NCBI RefSeq assembly: GCF_009901955.1
Contig: NZ_WUTS01000001.1
Coordinates: 1,868,817-1,932,816 of the forward strand
Source of the DNA: Halomonas icarae
Lineage (GTDB): Bacteria; Pseudomonadota; Gammaproteobacteria; Pseudomonadales; Halomonadaceae
Direction of reading: 5' to 3'
Length of the DNA stretch: 64,000 bases
Part shown: positions 34,514 through 43,260 of the stretch, one piece after another
Layout: each line of letters starts with the position of its first letter
How positions within the stretch are numbered: position 1 is the stretch's first letter
The notes under the pieces: model-generated
Database searches by the model: none
What the model was told of the DNA's origin: nothing
What the model saw: only the letters and a program-made list of their open reading frames with translations
Program-made: the position numbers and the translations under genes

Positions 34514-35440
34514 CTATTCGACGGCCAACGTTTTACTCACCCTCATCTCGAGATGTCGCTCGTAAAGCCCCTTGGCCGTCAGGGTTCCCAGCACAAGAGC
34601 ACCGCCCACGAAGGCCACCGCGCTGGGGCGTTCTCCAAGAATGCCCCAGGCCCACAAGGTGCCGATAACGACTTCCAGGAGGAGTAGCAACCCGACCTCG
34701 GCCGCCGGCAGGTAGAGAGGGCCTCGTTGCAGGAGCGTCACTCCGGCGGGAACGATCACCAGGCACAACAGCACAACATAGATACCGCTGCTAATACTCG
34801 GCAACGAAATATGGCCACTCCCCATCAGCAGTAGCAGTGCACCACCGCTACCAACGATCAATCCGTTGAACACCAGCATCGGACTCATGTCGATACCCGG
34901 TCGCCGCCGGCACAATGTGAAATTCAGCGCCAGCGTGGTCGCTGCGATCAGGGCAAAGCCATTACCCAACCAACTTCCTGCCCCGACATCGTCGATGACG
35001 ATCATGCCGATGCCCAGCATGCACGTCCCTATCGCCAGCCAGGTCCGCAACGGCAGTCGCTCGCCCAGGATCACCCGAGAGAACAATGCCGCGATCAAGG
35101 GTGCGGCGGCAAGAATCATCAGGACATTACCCGCCTTCGTGTACTGGTTACCCAATACAAAGCCGCAGGTGGTCATACTGAACAACAGCGCCACGGCAAT
35201 CCCGGTGCCACCACATCGGCGATAGACACCCAGGGTATTACGACCATGGCGCGCCAAGTTGATCAGGAAGAAGCCCAGCCCGGACAGGAAGCCTCGCCAC
35301 ATCAGAATCTCGGCATCCGGCAGCGCCGCGAGCTTGATGAGCAAAGCATCCGGCGACATGATCAAGGCACCGCCTCCGGTCAGGAGTAGACCCCGTTGGC
35401 GCTGAGTTAGGCCTAGGCCCAGCTGAGCTTCTCCCATCAT
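34514..35440 (-). CDS. EamA-family drug/metabolite transporter
   Basis: 308 residues, ten hydrophobic segments in two EamA halves (LLLTGGGALIMSPDALLIKLAALPDAEILMWRGFLSGLGFF; second half around PAAEVGLLLLLEVVIGTLWAWGILGERPS, whose ending is diagnostic). These exporters or importers carry amino acids, nucleosides or sugar-derived metabolites. Last gene of the minus-strand sugar-acid operon; its ATGATG start overlaps the stop of the preceding reductase. Possibly an overflow exporter for a pathway intermediate. Confidence 0.85.
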   Translation of the reverse strand: MMGEAQLGLGLTQRQRGLLLTGGGALIMSPDALLIKLAALPDAEILMWRGFLSGLGFFLINLARHGRNTLGVYRRCGGTGIAVALLFSMTTCGFVLGNQYTKAGNVLMILAAAPLIAALFSRVILGERLPLRTWLAIGTCMLGIGMIVIDDVGAGSWLGNGFALIAATTLALNFTLCRRRPGIDMSPMLVFNGLIVGSGGALLLLMGSGHISLPSISSGIYVVLLCLVIVPAGVTLLQRGPLYLPAAEVGLLLLLEVVIGTLWAWGILGERPSAVAFVGGALVLGTLTAKGLYERHLEMRVSKTLAVE

Positions 35441-36318
35441 CAGTTGGCCTTGTCAGCCAACACACCAATCAGCTCTGGCACCAGTAGATCCTGCTGTTCG
35501 ATGCTGCGATAGAGCCCCACCACGGCGTCAGCGACATCACGTTGTGCCCCCAGTGCCTCCGTCATGGCGTGATAATAGCCGAGGTCCTTCGTTGCATTGG
35601 CTACGCTGAACCGAAAGCCCGAGGGGTCTCCGCTTTCGATGAAAGGACGCATGCGTTCGAATACCACACCACCGCCTCCTCCCTTGCCAAGCACTTCCAG
35701 CAGTGCGCCATCCCCGATCCCCGCCCGACGAGAGGCCGCCGCCGCTTCAGCGAGTACCGCCGAGAAGCCTAGAGAGACGAAGTTGTGCAGCAACTTCAGG
35801 GTGTGGCCGGCACTGACATCCCCGGCATGGGCAATATTTTCCGCGAAAGACTCAAGCAACGGCCGTGTAGCGGTAAACAGCGCTTCAGAGGCACCGACAA
35901 TCAGGTTCAAGCGCCCCTCTTCTGCCTCCTTCGGCGTTCGGGTCATGGCTGCATCCATGAAGCGGCCTCCGGCTTCCTCAATGCGCTTGGCAATCGAGCG
36001 GGTGGCACTGGGGATAGCCGTCGAGCAGTCGATGACCACCATCTCGGTCCGGATACCCTCCACCACGCCATCGGCCTCGAAGAGCACACTCTCCACTTGC
36101 GGTGTGCCGGTAACGCACAGGATGACCACATCTGAGCGTTCGGCCACCTCGCGTGGAGTGCCAGCCAGCTTCCCACCAGCTGACAGCAGATCATCCATTG
36201 GCTGGTTGCCGGGGTGGTCCAGAATCACCAGCGGGTAGTCGGCCTTCAGGATGTTGCGGGCGATTCCATGTCCCATCAGCCCAGCGCCAATCAAGCCAAT
36301 ACGCTGATTGCTTTGCAT
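35440..36318 (-). CDS. Beta-hydroxyacid dehydrogenase (GlxR-like)
   Basis: 292 residues. RIGLIGAGLMGHGIARNI (NAD(P) motif), MDAAMTRTPKEAEEGRLNLIVG (substrate loop, here TRTP in place of the usual PVSGG) and GHTLKLLHNFVSLGFSAVLAEA (catalytic lysine). Related to tartronate-semialdehyde reductase and 3-hydroxyisobutyrate dehydrogenase. The altered substrate loop suggests a substrate other than the classic ones. ATG 36318 has AAAAGGAGA upstream and is chosen over 36348. It lies between an aldehyde dehydrogenase and the EamA gene in the same operon. Confidence 0.84.
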   Translation of the reverse strand: MQSNQRIGLIGAGLMGHGIARNILKADYPLVILDHPGNQPMDDLLSAGGKLAGTPREVAERSDVVILCVTGTPQVESVLFEADGVVEGIRTEMVVIDCSTAIPSATRSIAKRIEEAGGRFMDAAMTRTPKEAEEGRLNLIVGASEALFTATRPLLESFAENIAHAGDVSAGHTLKLLHNFVSLGFSAVLAEAAAASRRAGIGDGALLEVLGKGGGGGVVFERMRPFIESGDPSGFRFSVANATKDLGYYHAMTEALGAQRDVADAVVGLYRSIEQQDLLVPELIGVLADKAN

Positions 36319-36347
36319 CTTATTCTCCTTTTCTACCGTCCGTGGCA

Positions 36348-37808
36348 TCAGCCGTGATGTAGAGCCACTGTTTTGATACGGGTATAACTGCGCAGTCCTT
36401 CGAAACCTTTCTCGCGTCCATGGCCGGAGCGCCCCACGCCACCAAAGGGCAACTCGATACCGCCTGCCGCGCCATAGTTGTTGATAAAGACCTGACCACT
36501 TCGGATCCCCTTGGCCAGCCTCAACTGCCGGCCTCCATCACGGGTCCAGATACCGGCACACAAGCCAAAATCAGTGGCATTAGCTTGCGCCAGGGCTTCC
36601 GCTTCATCCTCGAAGACCTGCACCGCCAGAATGGGACCGAAAAGCTCCTCCTGAAGCACGTCATGCCCGGCGGGGATATCGGTGAGAAGACGCGGCACCA
36701 CGAAATAACCACTAGCCAACTCGGACTCTGCCAGGCTGCCTTTTGCCAAGGTACGAATGCCGTCTCGCGCCGCCGCTTCCAAACGTGCCTCCAGCTTGGC
36801 TTTCTGGCGGGCATTGATCAGGGGTCCACAGTCTGCATCGGCCTCCCCCACATCGCAGCGCAGCGCCGTGAAGCGCTCGGCGAGTCGTTCAAGCACCTGG
36901 TCGGCAATCTCCCGCTGCACCAACAGACGACTGCCGGCCGAACAGGTTTGCCCGGCATTCTGGATGATGCCGCGCACCAGGAATGGCAACGCCGCGTCGA
37001 GGTCCGCGTCGGCAAACACCAGCTGGGGTGACTTGCCTCCCAACTCCATCGTGACGGGCACATGGTGTTCGGCGGCAGCCTGGGTCACCAGCGTGCCCGT
37101 CTCGGGTGAGCCGGTAAACGAAAGATGATCGACGTCAGGATGCCTCGACAGTGCAGCACCGGCCTCACTGCCCAGGCCGGGAACGACGTTGAGCACCCCC
37201 GGGGGCAGGCCCTGCGTCACCGCCAGCTCAGCCAGTCTCAGCACACTAAGACAGGCGTCCTCCGCCGGCTTGAGCACCACGGTGTTGCCGGCAGCCAGAG
37301 CCGCCGCCACACAGCGTCCGAAAATCTGGGCTGGATAGTTCCAGGGAATGATCTGCGCGCAGACCCCATAGGGTTCGCGCAGCGTCATGACGGCAAAGTC
37401 ATTTTCAAACGGAATCGTCTCGCCATGCAGCTTGTCGGCGGCTCCGCCATAGAACCGGAAGTAGCGGGCACACGCGGAGATATCTCCGCGAGCCTGGGTC
37501 ATCGGCTTCCCCGTATCGATACATTCGAGCCCGGCGAGCCGGTCGCAATCCGCCTCGATGGCGGCGGCAAAGGCCATGAGCCACTCGCCACGACGCCGTG
37601 CTGTCCACGACGACCAATCTCCTATACCACCCGCAAAGGCCAGCTTGGCGGCCTTGACGGCCGAGTCCACCTCGGCTGCCTGGCTACGTGCGATCCGGGT
37701 AATGACCTTACCGTAGGACGGTGTCTCGATATCCAGCGTGGCCTGAGTGGTGACCCAGTCACCTCCGATCAATGCCTGCTCACGGGGATACTCAAGCTGT
37801 TCCATCAT
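36348..37808 (-). CDS. Aldehyde dehydrogenase in sugar-acid operon
   Basis: 486 residues. IIPWNYPAQIFGRCVAAALAAGN, MELGGKSPQLVF and IQNAGQTCSAGSRLLVQ are catalytic ALDH motifs; ELPFGGVGRSGHGREKGFEGLRSYTRIK closes the protein, similar to betaine/aminobutyraldehyde-type ALDHs. Start has AAGGAG six bases upstream. Presumably oxidises a hydroxyaldehyde such as glycolaldehyde, or a C4 aldehyde such as erythrose, to an acid that enters the pathway encoded by the rest of the operon; that is inference from position only. Confidence 0.88.
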   Translation of the reverse strand: MMEQLEYPREQALIGGDWVTTQATLDIETPSYGKVITRIARSQAAEVDSAVKAAKLAFAGGIGDWSSWTARRRGEWLMAFAAAIEADCDRLAGLECIDTGKPMTQARGDISACARYFRFYGGAADKLHGETIPFENDFAVMTLREPYGVCAQIIPWNYPAQIFGRCVAAALAAGNTVVLKPAEDACLSVLRLAELAVTQGLPPGVLNVVPGLGSEAGAALSRHPDVDHLSFTGSPETGTLVTQAAAEHHVPVTMELGGKSPQLVFADADLDAALPFLVRGIIQNAGQTCSAGSRLLVQREIADQVLERLAERFTALRCDVGEADADCGPLINARQKAKLEARLEAAARDGIRTLAKGSLAESELASGYFVVPRLLTDIPAGHDVLQEELFGPILAVQVFEDEAEALAQANATDFGLCAGIWTRDGGRQLRLAKGIRSGQVFINNYGAAGGIELPFGGVGRSGHGREKGFEGLRSYTRIKTVALHHG

Positions 37809-37836
37809 GCATTACTCCTTGTTGTTATCAACGCTC

Positions 37837-39111
37837 TCAATAGAGCAGGTCCACCAGGCCAAGCGAGATCCACGGCATATAGGTGATCGCCAGGAGGCAG
37901 GCCAACACAACCAGTACAAACCGGAGCAGCCACGGTAGCAGTTGATCGATGGACAGCTTCGCCACTGCACAGGCGGCAAACAGGTTCACACCCAATGGTG
38001 GGGTGAACATGCCAAGCGCCAAATTGACCACCACGACCAGACCAAAATGCACGGGATCGATGCCGTACTGCATGGCGATCGGGGTGAAGATGGGGGCGAG
38101 CACGAGAATGGCGGCCGAGGTCTCGATGAACATGCCGATCACCAGCAGCATGACGTTGACCGCCAGCAGGAAGGTCCAGGGGCTCTCAAAAACCTGGGTG
38201 ACCCACCCCGCCACCTGCATTGGCAACCCAGAACGACTGATCAGGAAACTGAAGAGCGCCGCGGCCGAGATGATCAGCATAACGGCGGCCGTCGAGATAA
38301 CACTCTCCTTCAATATTGGAACCAATTCTGCCCAGCTAAGCTCACGGTAGATCAGTCCTCCCACAATTAGCGCATACACCACCGCAACGGCGGAGGCCTC
38401 GGTCGGGGTGAACACACCGCCGTAGATTCCGCCGATGACCACAACCGGCATCAACATCGCGGCCCAGGCACGCTTGAAGGCGGTGGGGAAGGCTTCACGG
38501 TCCTCTCTGTCTTTCAGCCCGTATCCTCTGACCTTGCAGAAAAGGTAAAGGAAGAGAAGCAGCGCGCCCCCGATCAGCAGGCCTGGCCCGATTCCCGCAA
38601 TGAACAGTTTCCCGATGGAGGTGTCGGTGCTGACGCCATAGAGGATCAAGGGAATCGACGGGGGAATCAGCACGCCCAACTCTGCCGATGAGGCCTGGAT
38701 CGAGGCTGCCAGCGGCCGCGGGTAGTCGTGCTTGACCATCGCCGGAATCAGAATGGAGCCAATCGCAAAGGTGGTCGCCACGCTGGATCCGGAAACGGCG
38801 GCAAACATCATGCATGTCAGCACGCAGGTCATCGCCAGGCCGCCCTGCAAGCCGCCGACAATAGACTTGGCCAGATCCACGAGGCGCCTGGAAATTCCAC
38901 CGGCAGCCATCAAGTTGCCGGCCAATATGAAAAAGGGGATCGCCAGCAATGGGAAATTGTCGATACCGACAAACATCTGCTGCGGGACCAGCAGCAGAGG
39001 CAGCCGCGAGAAAAACTCGATACCGATGATCGACGCCAGCACGATGGAGACGGCAATCGGAACGCCCAAGGAGAAAAGGATGATCAGGGATAAGCCGATG
39101 GCAGCATTCAT
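37837..39111 (-). CDS. dctM: TRAP transporter large permease DctM (transporter 2)
   Basis: 424 residues. AVSGSSVATTFAIGSILIPAMVKHDYPRPLAASIQASSAELGVLIPPSIPLILYG and GVFTPTEASAVAVVYA are DctM hallmarks. Its start overlaps the dctQ stop (ATGA, 39108-39111), so translation is coupled. Part of the operon with ltnD/otn genes, hence a likely importer of threonate, erythronate or a close relative. Confidence 0.92.
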   Translation of the reverse strand: MNAAIGLSLIILFSLGVPIAVSIVLASIIGIEFFSRLPLLLVPQQMFVGIDNFPLLAIPFFILAGNLMAAGGISRRLVDLAKSIVGGLQGGLAMTCVLTCMMFAAVSGSSVATTFAIGSILIPAMVKHDYPRPLAASIQASSAELGVLIPPSIPLILYGVSTDTSIGKLFIAGIGPGLLIGGALLLFLYLFCKVRGYGLKDREDREAFPTAFKRAWAAMLMPVVVIGGIYGGVFTPTEASAVAVVYALIVGGLIYRELSWAELVPILKESVISTAAVMLIISAAALFSFLISRSGLPMQVAGWVTQVFESPWTFLLAVNVMLLVIGMFIETSAAILVLAPIFTPIAMQYGIDPVHFGLVVVVNLALGMFTPPLGVNLFAACAVAKLSIDQLLPWLLRFVLVVLACLLAITYMPWISLGLVDLLY

Positions 39112-39656
39112 GAAGCGTCACTCCTGTCTGCCACAATGGGCGTTTCTTCCAAGATATCTTCTGTTACCGGCCCTACCGGTTCCATCCCCAGCGCTTGCGC
39201 GACAAGCCTCGCCATCACGGCAATCAGCGCAAACCCAGACCCAACCGGCATGGCGGCATAAGCCCAGGCAATCGAAATTTCCAGACCCGACAGCATCTGG
39301 CTACGCACGCGCAGCATCATGGCGATACCAAAGACAATCAGCACCATCAGCACGACGGCACAGCAAAGTGCGATAAACACCTCTATCCAGATCAGCTTCC
39401 GACTGGGCAACAGTCGAAAGATGACCTCCACCGACATCATGAAGCCACCACGAAACCCCGCGGCAGCCCCAAGGAAGACGCACCAGACCATGCTCGAACG
39501 CGAGATCACCTCCGACCAAGTCGACGGGGCATCAAACACGAAGCGGGTCAGCACCTGATAGAAGCCCAGGCTGACAGATATGATAAGCATTACGATCGCG
39601 CCTAATAGTGCAAGACGTGTCGTCTGCTGCTCAAAACGCAAGAAGAGTCGCAGCAT
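39108..39656 (-). CDS. dctQ: TRAP transporter small permease DctQ (transporter 2)
   Basis: 182 residues, four hydrophobic segments; the core YQVLTRFVFDAPSTWSEVISRSSMVWCVFLGAAAGFRGG is DctQ. ATG 39656 with AAGGTGG upstream is preferred over GTG 39665. Sits between dctP and dctM with a coupled junction to dctM. Confidence 0.88.
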   Translation of the reverse strand: MLRLFLRFEQQTTRLALLGAIVMLIISVSLGFYQVLTRFVFDAPSTWSEVISRSSMVWCVFLGAAAGFRGGFMMSVEVIFRLLPSRKLIWIEVFIALCCAVVLMVLIVFGIAMMLRVRSQMLSGLEISIAWAYAAMPVGSGFALIAVMARLVAQALGMEPVGPVTEDILEETPIVADRSDAS

Positions 39657-39721
39657 CGCAGCCACCTTATCGCTATGGAAGGCACCCGGCCCTGTACGGA
39701 CCGGGCTGACGTCATCGCGGG

Positions 39722-40714
39722 TTAGCAGCTACTGGCGCGAACGCGTTCCAGCATCTCACTGCCATACTGCTCGGTGTAGATCTCGTAGGCCGGCTGCACC
39801 GCCTCCTGGAAGGGGGCCTTGTCGATCTCGGTCTCGACAGTCATGCCGTTCTCGCGAAGCAGTTCGATGCCCTCGCGCTCGAGGCGAGAGACCTCTTCAC
39901 GGGTTGCCTCGGCGGAGGCCCGGGCAGCCTCAATGAACCACCCACGCTCTTCGTCAGACAGGCCGTCGAGCAGGATTGGCGAGCCCAGGATGGCGGCCGG
40001 TGAATAGACATGCCCCGTGAGCGACAGGTGATCCTGTACCTCCCAGAACTTGGTCGCCACGATGACGGTAATCGGGTTCTCCTGACCGTCCACCGTGCCC
40101 TGCTGCAGCGCGGTAAACACTTCAGGAAACGCCATCGGCGTTGGGTGCACGCCCATCTGCTCGAAGGCCTCCATATGCACCTTGTTCTCCATGGTGCGCA
40201 CCTTGAGCCCTTCTGCATCGGCGGGCGTCTTCACGGCTCGCTGACTGTTGGTCATGTGGCGGAAGCCATTTTCCGACCAGGCCAGGCCCACGATGTCGTG
40301 GTCGCTCATCTTGTCGAGCAGGTCCTGACCAAGATCGCTGTCCAATACGCAGCGAGCCTGATCGTAATCCTCGAACAGGAATGGCAGATCAAGCACATAG
40401 GTTTCCGGTACAAAGTTACCCAGCGGGCCAGTGGAGGTAATCACCACATCCACCGTGCCAATCTGGAGGCCCTCGATCAGCGCCCGTTCACCACCCAGGG
40501 CACCGGCCGTATGCTCGACGACTTCGAACTCGCCATCACTAAGACGCTCAAGTGTTTCCTTGAAGGCATCGGCACCCACGGAGTAGTGCGAGCTATCCGA
40601 CAGGGTATGTCCCAGGTTGACGGTCTGCGCCGCCTGTACCTGAACAGCCAGCAAGGCCAGGCTGGCACCGGTGATGGCAGTGGTAAGCGTCTTGCGTGCA
40701 AAGTTGACTGTCAT
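39722..40714 (-). CDS. dctP: TRAP transporter substrate-binding protein DctP (transporter 2)
   Basis: 330 residues with a clear signal peptide (cleaved near VQAAQTVNLG). GADAFKETLERLSDGEFEVVEHTAGALGGERALIEGLQIGTVDVVI starts the fold; LKVRTMENKVHMEAFEQMGVHPTPMAFPEVFTALQQGTVDGQENP holds the ligand arginine. Two additional cysteines (ARCVLD and the terminal SSC) could form a disulfide. ATG 40714 has GAGG upstream; upstream codons to 40741 are unlikely. Probable receptor for a C4 sugar acid. Confidence 0.92.
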   Translation of the reverse strand: MTVNFARKTLTTAITGASLALLAVQVQAAQTVNLGHTLSDSSHYSVGADAFKETLERLSDGEFEVVEHTAGALGGERALIEGLQIGTVDVVITSTGPLGNFVPETYVLDLPFLFEDYDQARCVLDSDLGQDLLDKMSDHDIVGLAWSENGFRHMTNSQRAVKTPADAEGLKVRTMENKVHMEAFEQMGVHPTPMAFPEVFTALQQGTVDGQENPITVIVATKFWEVQDHLSLTGHVYSPAAILGSPILLDGLSDEERGWFIEAARASAEATREEVSRLEREGIELLRENGMTVETEIDKAPFQEAVQPAYEIYTEQYGSEMLERVRASSC

Positions 40715-40761
40715 TGTTATTACCTCTGTTTGGTGAGTCACGCTTGAGCGACCGGTTAGGG

Positions 40762-41724
40762 TCAGTGGCGCTCTTCCTGAAACGCCTGGAGAATGTCGCG
40801 AAAGTCCCTATCGCGCTTGAAGCCCAGCGCATCGGCACGCCGGGTATGAAACCGCGTCGGCCAGCTACCGACGATAGACTGGATCCTGGGGTCCGGCTCA
40901 TGCCGAATCCGATCCACGGCCTCTGAGCCAGCCACACTCCTGAGTGCTTCGATCATGTCGGCGACACTGACGGTGATACCAGGCAGCATGAACGCACGGA
41001 ATGGCCCCACCGCCTCGCCATCAACCTCAGCACCATGTACCAGGGCCTCCACCACCTTGCCAGGCGACATCACGAAAAGCTCAAGATCGGTGGGTACCGG
41101 ACAGACAGCCTCTTCACCGTTCAATGGTTCGCGCATGATGCTGGACGCGAAGCTGGACGCCGCCGCGTTGGGCCGGCCGGGTCGAATCACAATGGTAGGG
41201 AGGCGCAGTACGAGTCCATCAATGAGCCCGCGTCGGCTATAGTCGTTTATCAGCAACTCGGATACTGCCTTTTGCGCCCCGTAGGAGTTCTGCGGATGCA
41301 GCGCCGTCATGTCGTCCAGTGTCTCAGGCAGCTCCCCCCCATAAGCGGCTACGGAGCTCGCCATGATCAAGCGAGTGGCACAGAGGTCGCGATGACGACA
41401 ACCCTCAAGCAAGGCTCGTGTGGCATCCAGATTGACTGCAAGGCCCAGGTCGAGATCACCTTCCGCAGCTGAGCTAACCACGGCGGCCAAGTGATAGATC
41501 ACATCGGGCCGTGCATCGAGCATTTCATTGAAGGCCCCTGGGGCGGTGATATCCACTGCAAAGGAGACAATGTCGACATCTCCCGAATCGGGCACATCCA
41601 CTTCTACCTGGTCGAGAAGCGTAAGCCTCGAGATCGTTTGACCGCGAAGCTGCCCACGCTCGAGAAGCTGACGAATCAGGCGTTGTCCAAGAAAACCGGC
41701 GGCACCGGTTACAGCAATATGCAT
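40762..41724 (-). CDS. denD: D-erythronate dehydrogenase (SDR/epimerase family)
   Basis: 320 residues of the extended short-chain dehydrogenase family. HIAVTGAAGFLGQRLIRQL is the NAD motif; the active-site YGAQKAVSELLINDY gives YxxxK, and ASSVAAYGG the catalytic serine. The family as characterised in sugar-acid clusters oxidises D-erythronate to 2-oxo-tetronate. The neighbours otnI, otnC, otnK and ltnD are the rest of that pathway, which makes this assignment firmer than sequence alone. ATG 41724 begins the Rossmann strand directly; upstream in-frame codons to 41769 look spurious. Confidence 0.85.
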   Translation of the reverse strand: MHIAVTGAAGFLGQRLIRQLLERGQLRGQTISRLTLLDQVEVDVPDSGDVDIVSFAVDITAPGAFNEMLDARPDVIYHLAAVVSSAAEGDLDLGLAVNLDATRALLEGCRHRDLCATRLIMASSVAAYGGELPETLDDMTALHPQNSYGAQKAVSELLINDYSRRGLIDGLVLRLPTIVIRPGRPNAAASSFASSIMREPLNGEEAVCPVPTDLELFVMSPGKVVEALVHGAEVDGEAVGPFRAFMLPGITVSVADMIEALRSVAGSEAVDRIRHEPDPRIQSIVGSWPTRFHTRRADALGFKRDRDFRDILQAFQEERH

Positions 41725-41804
41725 GGTCTTGTGCGTCCTCTGAGTTGTACTTGTGTTTACCTGCTGCACTGGGATCTAGGCGTGTTGGCAGTAACGGACT
41801 GAAC

Positions 41805-42602
41805 TTACTCCGGCCTTAGACCGAACGGCCTCCCCCAGGCCAGTCCTGCCCGGGTATTGCCAGCCGGACGATACTCGCATCCCACCCAGTCCACATAGCC
41901 AAGCTCCTTGAGGCGCTCGAAAACCGCGGGATAGTGCACCTCCCCGACATCCGGCTCATGACGCTCCGGAACACCGGCAATCTGAATGTGGCCGATGTGC
42001 TCGAACTGGCATTCAAGGTGACGTACCAAGTCACCTTCCATGATCTGGCAGTGGTAAAGATCGAACTGCAGGCGCAGGTTGGGCTCCCCCACCTCCTGCA
42101 ACACCGCCATCGCCTGGTCTTGATGCGACAGGAAATATCGCGGCATGTCACGCGTATTGATCGGCTCTATCAACACCTCCCGCCCGAGCTTGGCGGCTTC
42201 CCGGGCCGCAAAACGTAGATTGGCGACATACGTTGCGTGATGGGCCTGCCGTGTACTCTCATCAGCACCTTCGGGAATCAGGCCCGCCATGGCATGCACT
42301 CGAGGGCAGTCCAGCGCTACCGCATAGCGCAGTGCCTCCGTCACCGAGTCACGAAACTCGGCTTCTCGGCCAGGTAGGCTTGCCACCCCCCGCTCCCCTG
42401 CCTCCCAGTCTCCCGGCGGCAGATTGAACAGTACCTGCTGCAAACCAGACGCTTCCAAGGCAGAGCGCAGCGTGTCGGGTGAATAGGCGTAAGGGAACAG
42501 GTACTCCACTCCGCTGAAGCCTGCGTCAGCGGCGGCAGCAAAGCGCTCTAGAAAATCATGCTCGGTGAACAACATGCTCAGGTTAGCCGCCAGGCGAATC
42601 AT
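41805..42602 (-). CDS. otnI: 2-oxo-tetronate isomerase
   Basis: 265 residues of the hydroxypyruvate-isomerase-like xylose-isomerase TIM-barrel family. IRLAANLSMLFTEHDFLERFAAAADAGFSGVEYLFPY, LIEPINTRDMPRYFLS (metal Glu), LQFDLYHCQIMEGD and HIQIAGVPERHEPDVGE follow the family. In four-carbon sugar-acid catabolism this enzyme converts 2-oxo-tetronate to 3-oxo-tetronate. ATG 42602 has AAGGAG; the gene starts 10 bases after otnC stops. Confidence 0.9.
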   Translation of the reverse strand: MIRLAANLSMLFTEHDFLERFAAAADAGFSGVEYLFPYAYSPDTLRSALEASGLQQVLFNLPPGDWEAGERGVASLPGREAEFRDSVTEALRYAVALDCPRVHAMAGLIPEGADESTRQAHHATYVANLRFAAREAAKLGREVLIEPINTRDMPRYFLSHQDQAMAVLQEVGEPNLRLQFDLYHCQIMEGDLVRHLECQFEHIGHIQIAGVPERHEPDVGEVHYPAVFERLKELGYVDWVGCEYRPAGNTRAGLAWGRPFGLRPE

Positions 42603-42612
42603 GGTGGGCTCC

Positions 42613-43260
42613 TTAATCACGGGGGAAACGTCTTTCTAGCTCAGCCACCTGTTCAGGCGTTAAAGCCCGAGGATTTTTACCATGCAGAAGCAGGAAGAGC
42701 TTGGCGGTCTCTTCCAGCTCCTCTGTCGCATATACCGCCGCCTCCAGGCTCTTCCCCGCCACGACCGGGCCGTGGTTGGCCAGTAACACCGCACTGTGCT
42801 GGCCCGCCAACCCGCGCACCGCATCACCAAGGGTGGGATCCCCAGGCACGTGATACGGCACCAGTGGTAACTTCCCTACGCGCATCACGTAGTACGCGGT
42901 CAGCGGAGGAATGCAATCGCACGGGTCAATATCAGGCAGGCAAGACACGGCCACCGAGTGCGTCGAGTGAAGATGCACTATTGCCTGAGACTGAGGACGC
43001 TCGGCGTACATTGCCATGTGCAGGAAGTGCTCCTTGGTGGGCTTGTCGCCATCCAGCCACTCCCCCTGTCGATCCAATCTCGAAATCGTGGCAGGGTCGA
43101 GGCGCCCCAGACAGGCATTGGTGGGGGTCATCAGCCAGCCACCATCATCCGTCCGAACGCTGATATTGCCGCTGGACCCCATCGTCAGCCCACGATCGAA
43201 CAGAGACTGACCCAGCGTGGCGATCTGCTCACGGATTCGATGCTCATCGTGCCGACTCAT
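42613..43260 (-). CDS. otnC: 3-oxo-tetronate 4-phosphate decarboxylase (class II aldolase family)
   Basis: 215 residues. MGSSGNISVR, the zinc histidines in IVHLHSTHSVA, and LLANHGPVVAGKSLEAAVYATEELEETAKL identify the class II aldolase/adducin family; in this context it is OtnC, which decarboxylates 3-oxo-tetronate 4-phosphate to dihydroxyacetone phosphate. It overlaps the end of otnK by 17 bases, showing tight coupling. Confidence 0.9.
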   Translation of the reverse strand: MSRHDEHRIREQIATLGQSLFDRGLTMGSSGNISVRTDDGGWLMTPTNACLGRLDPATISRLDRQGEWLDGDKPTKEHFLHMAMYAERPQSQAIVHLHSTHSVAVSCLPDIDPCDCIPPLTAYYVMRVGKLPLVPYHVPGDPTLGDAVRGLAGQHSAVLLANHGPVVAGKSLEAAVYATEELEETAKLFLLLHGKNPRALTPEQVAELERRFPRD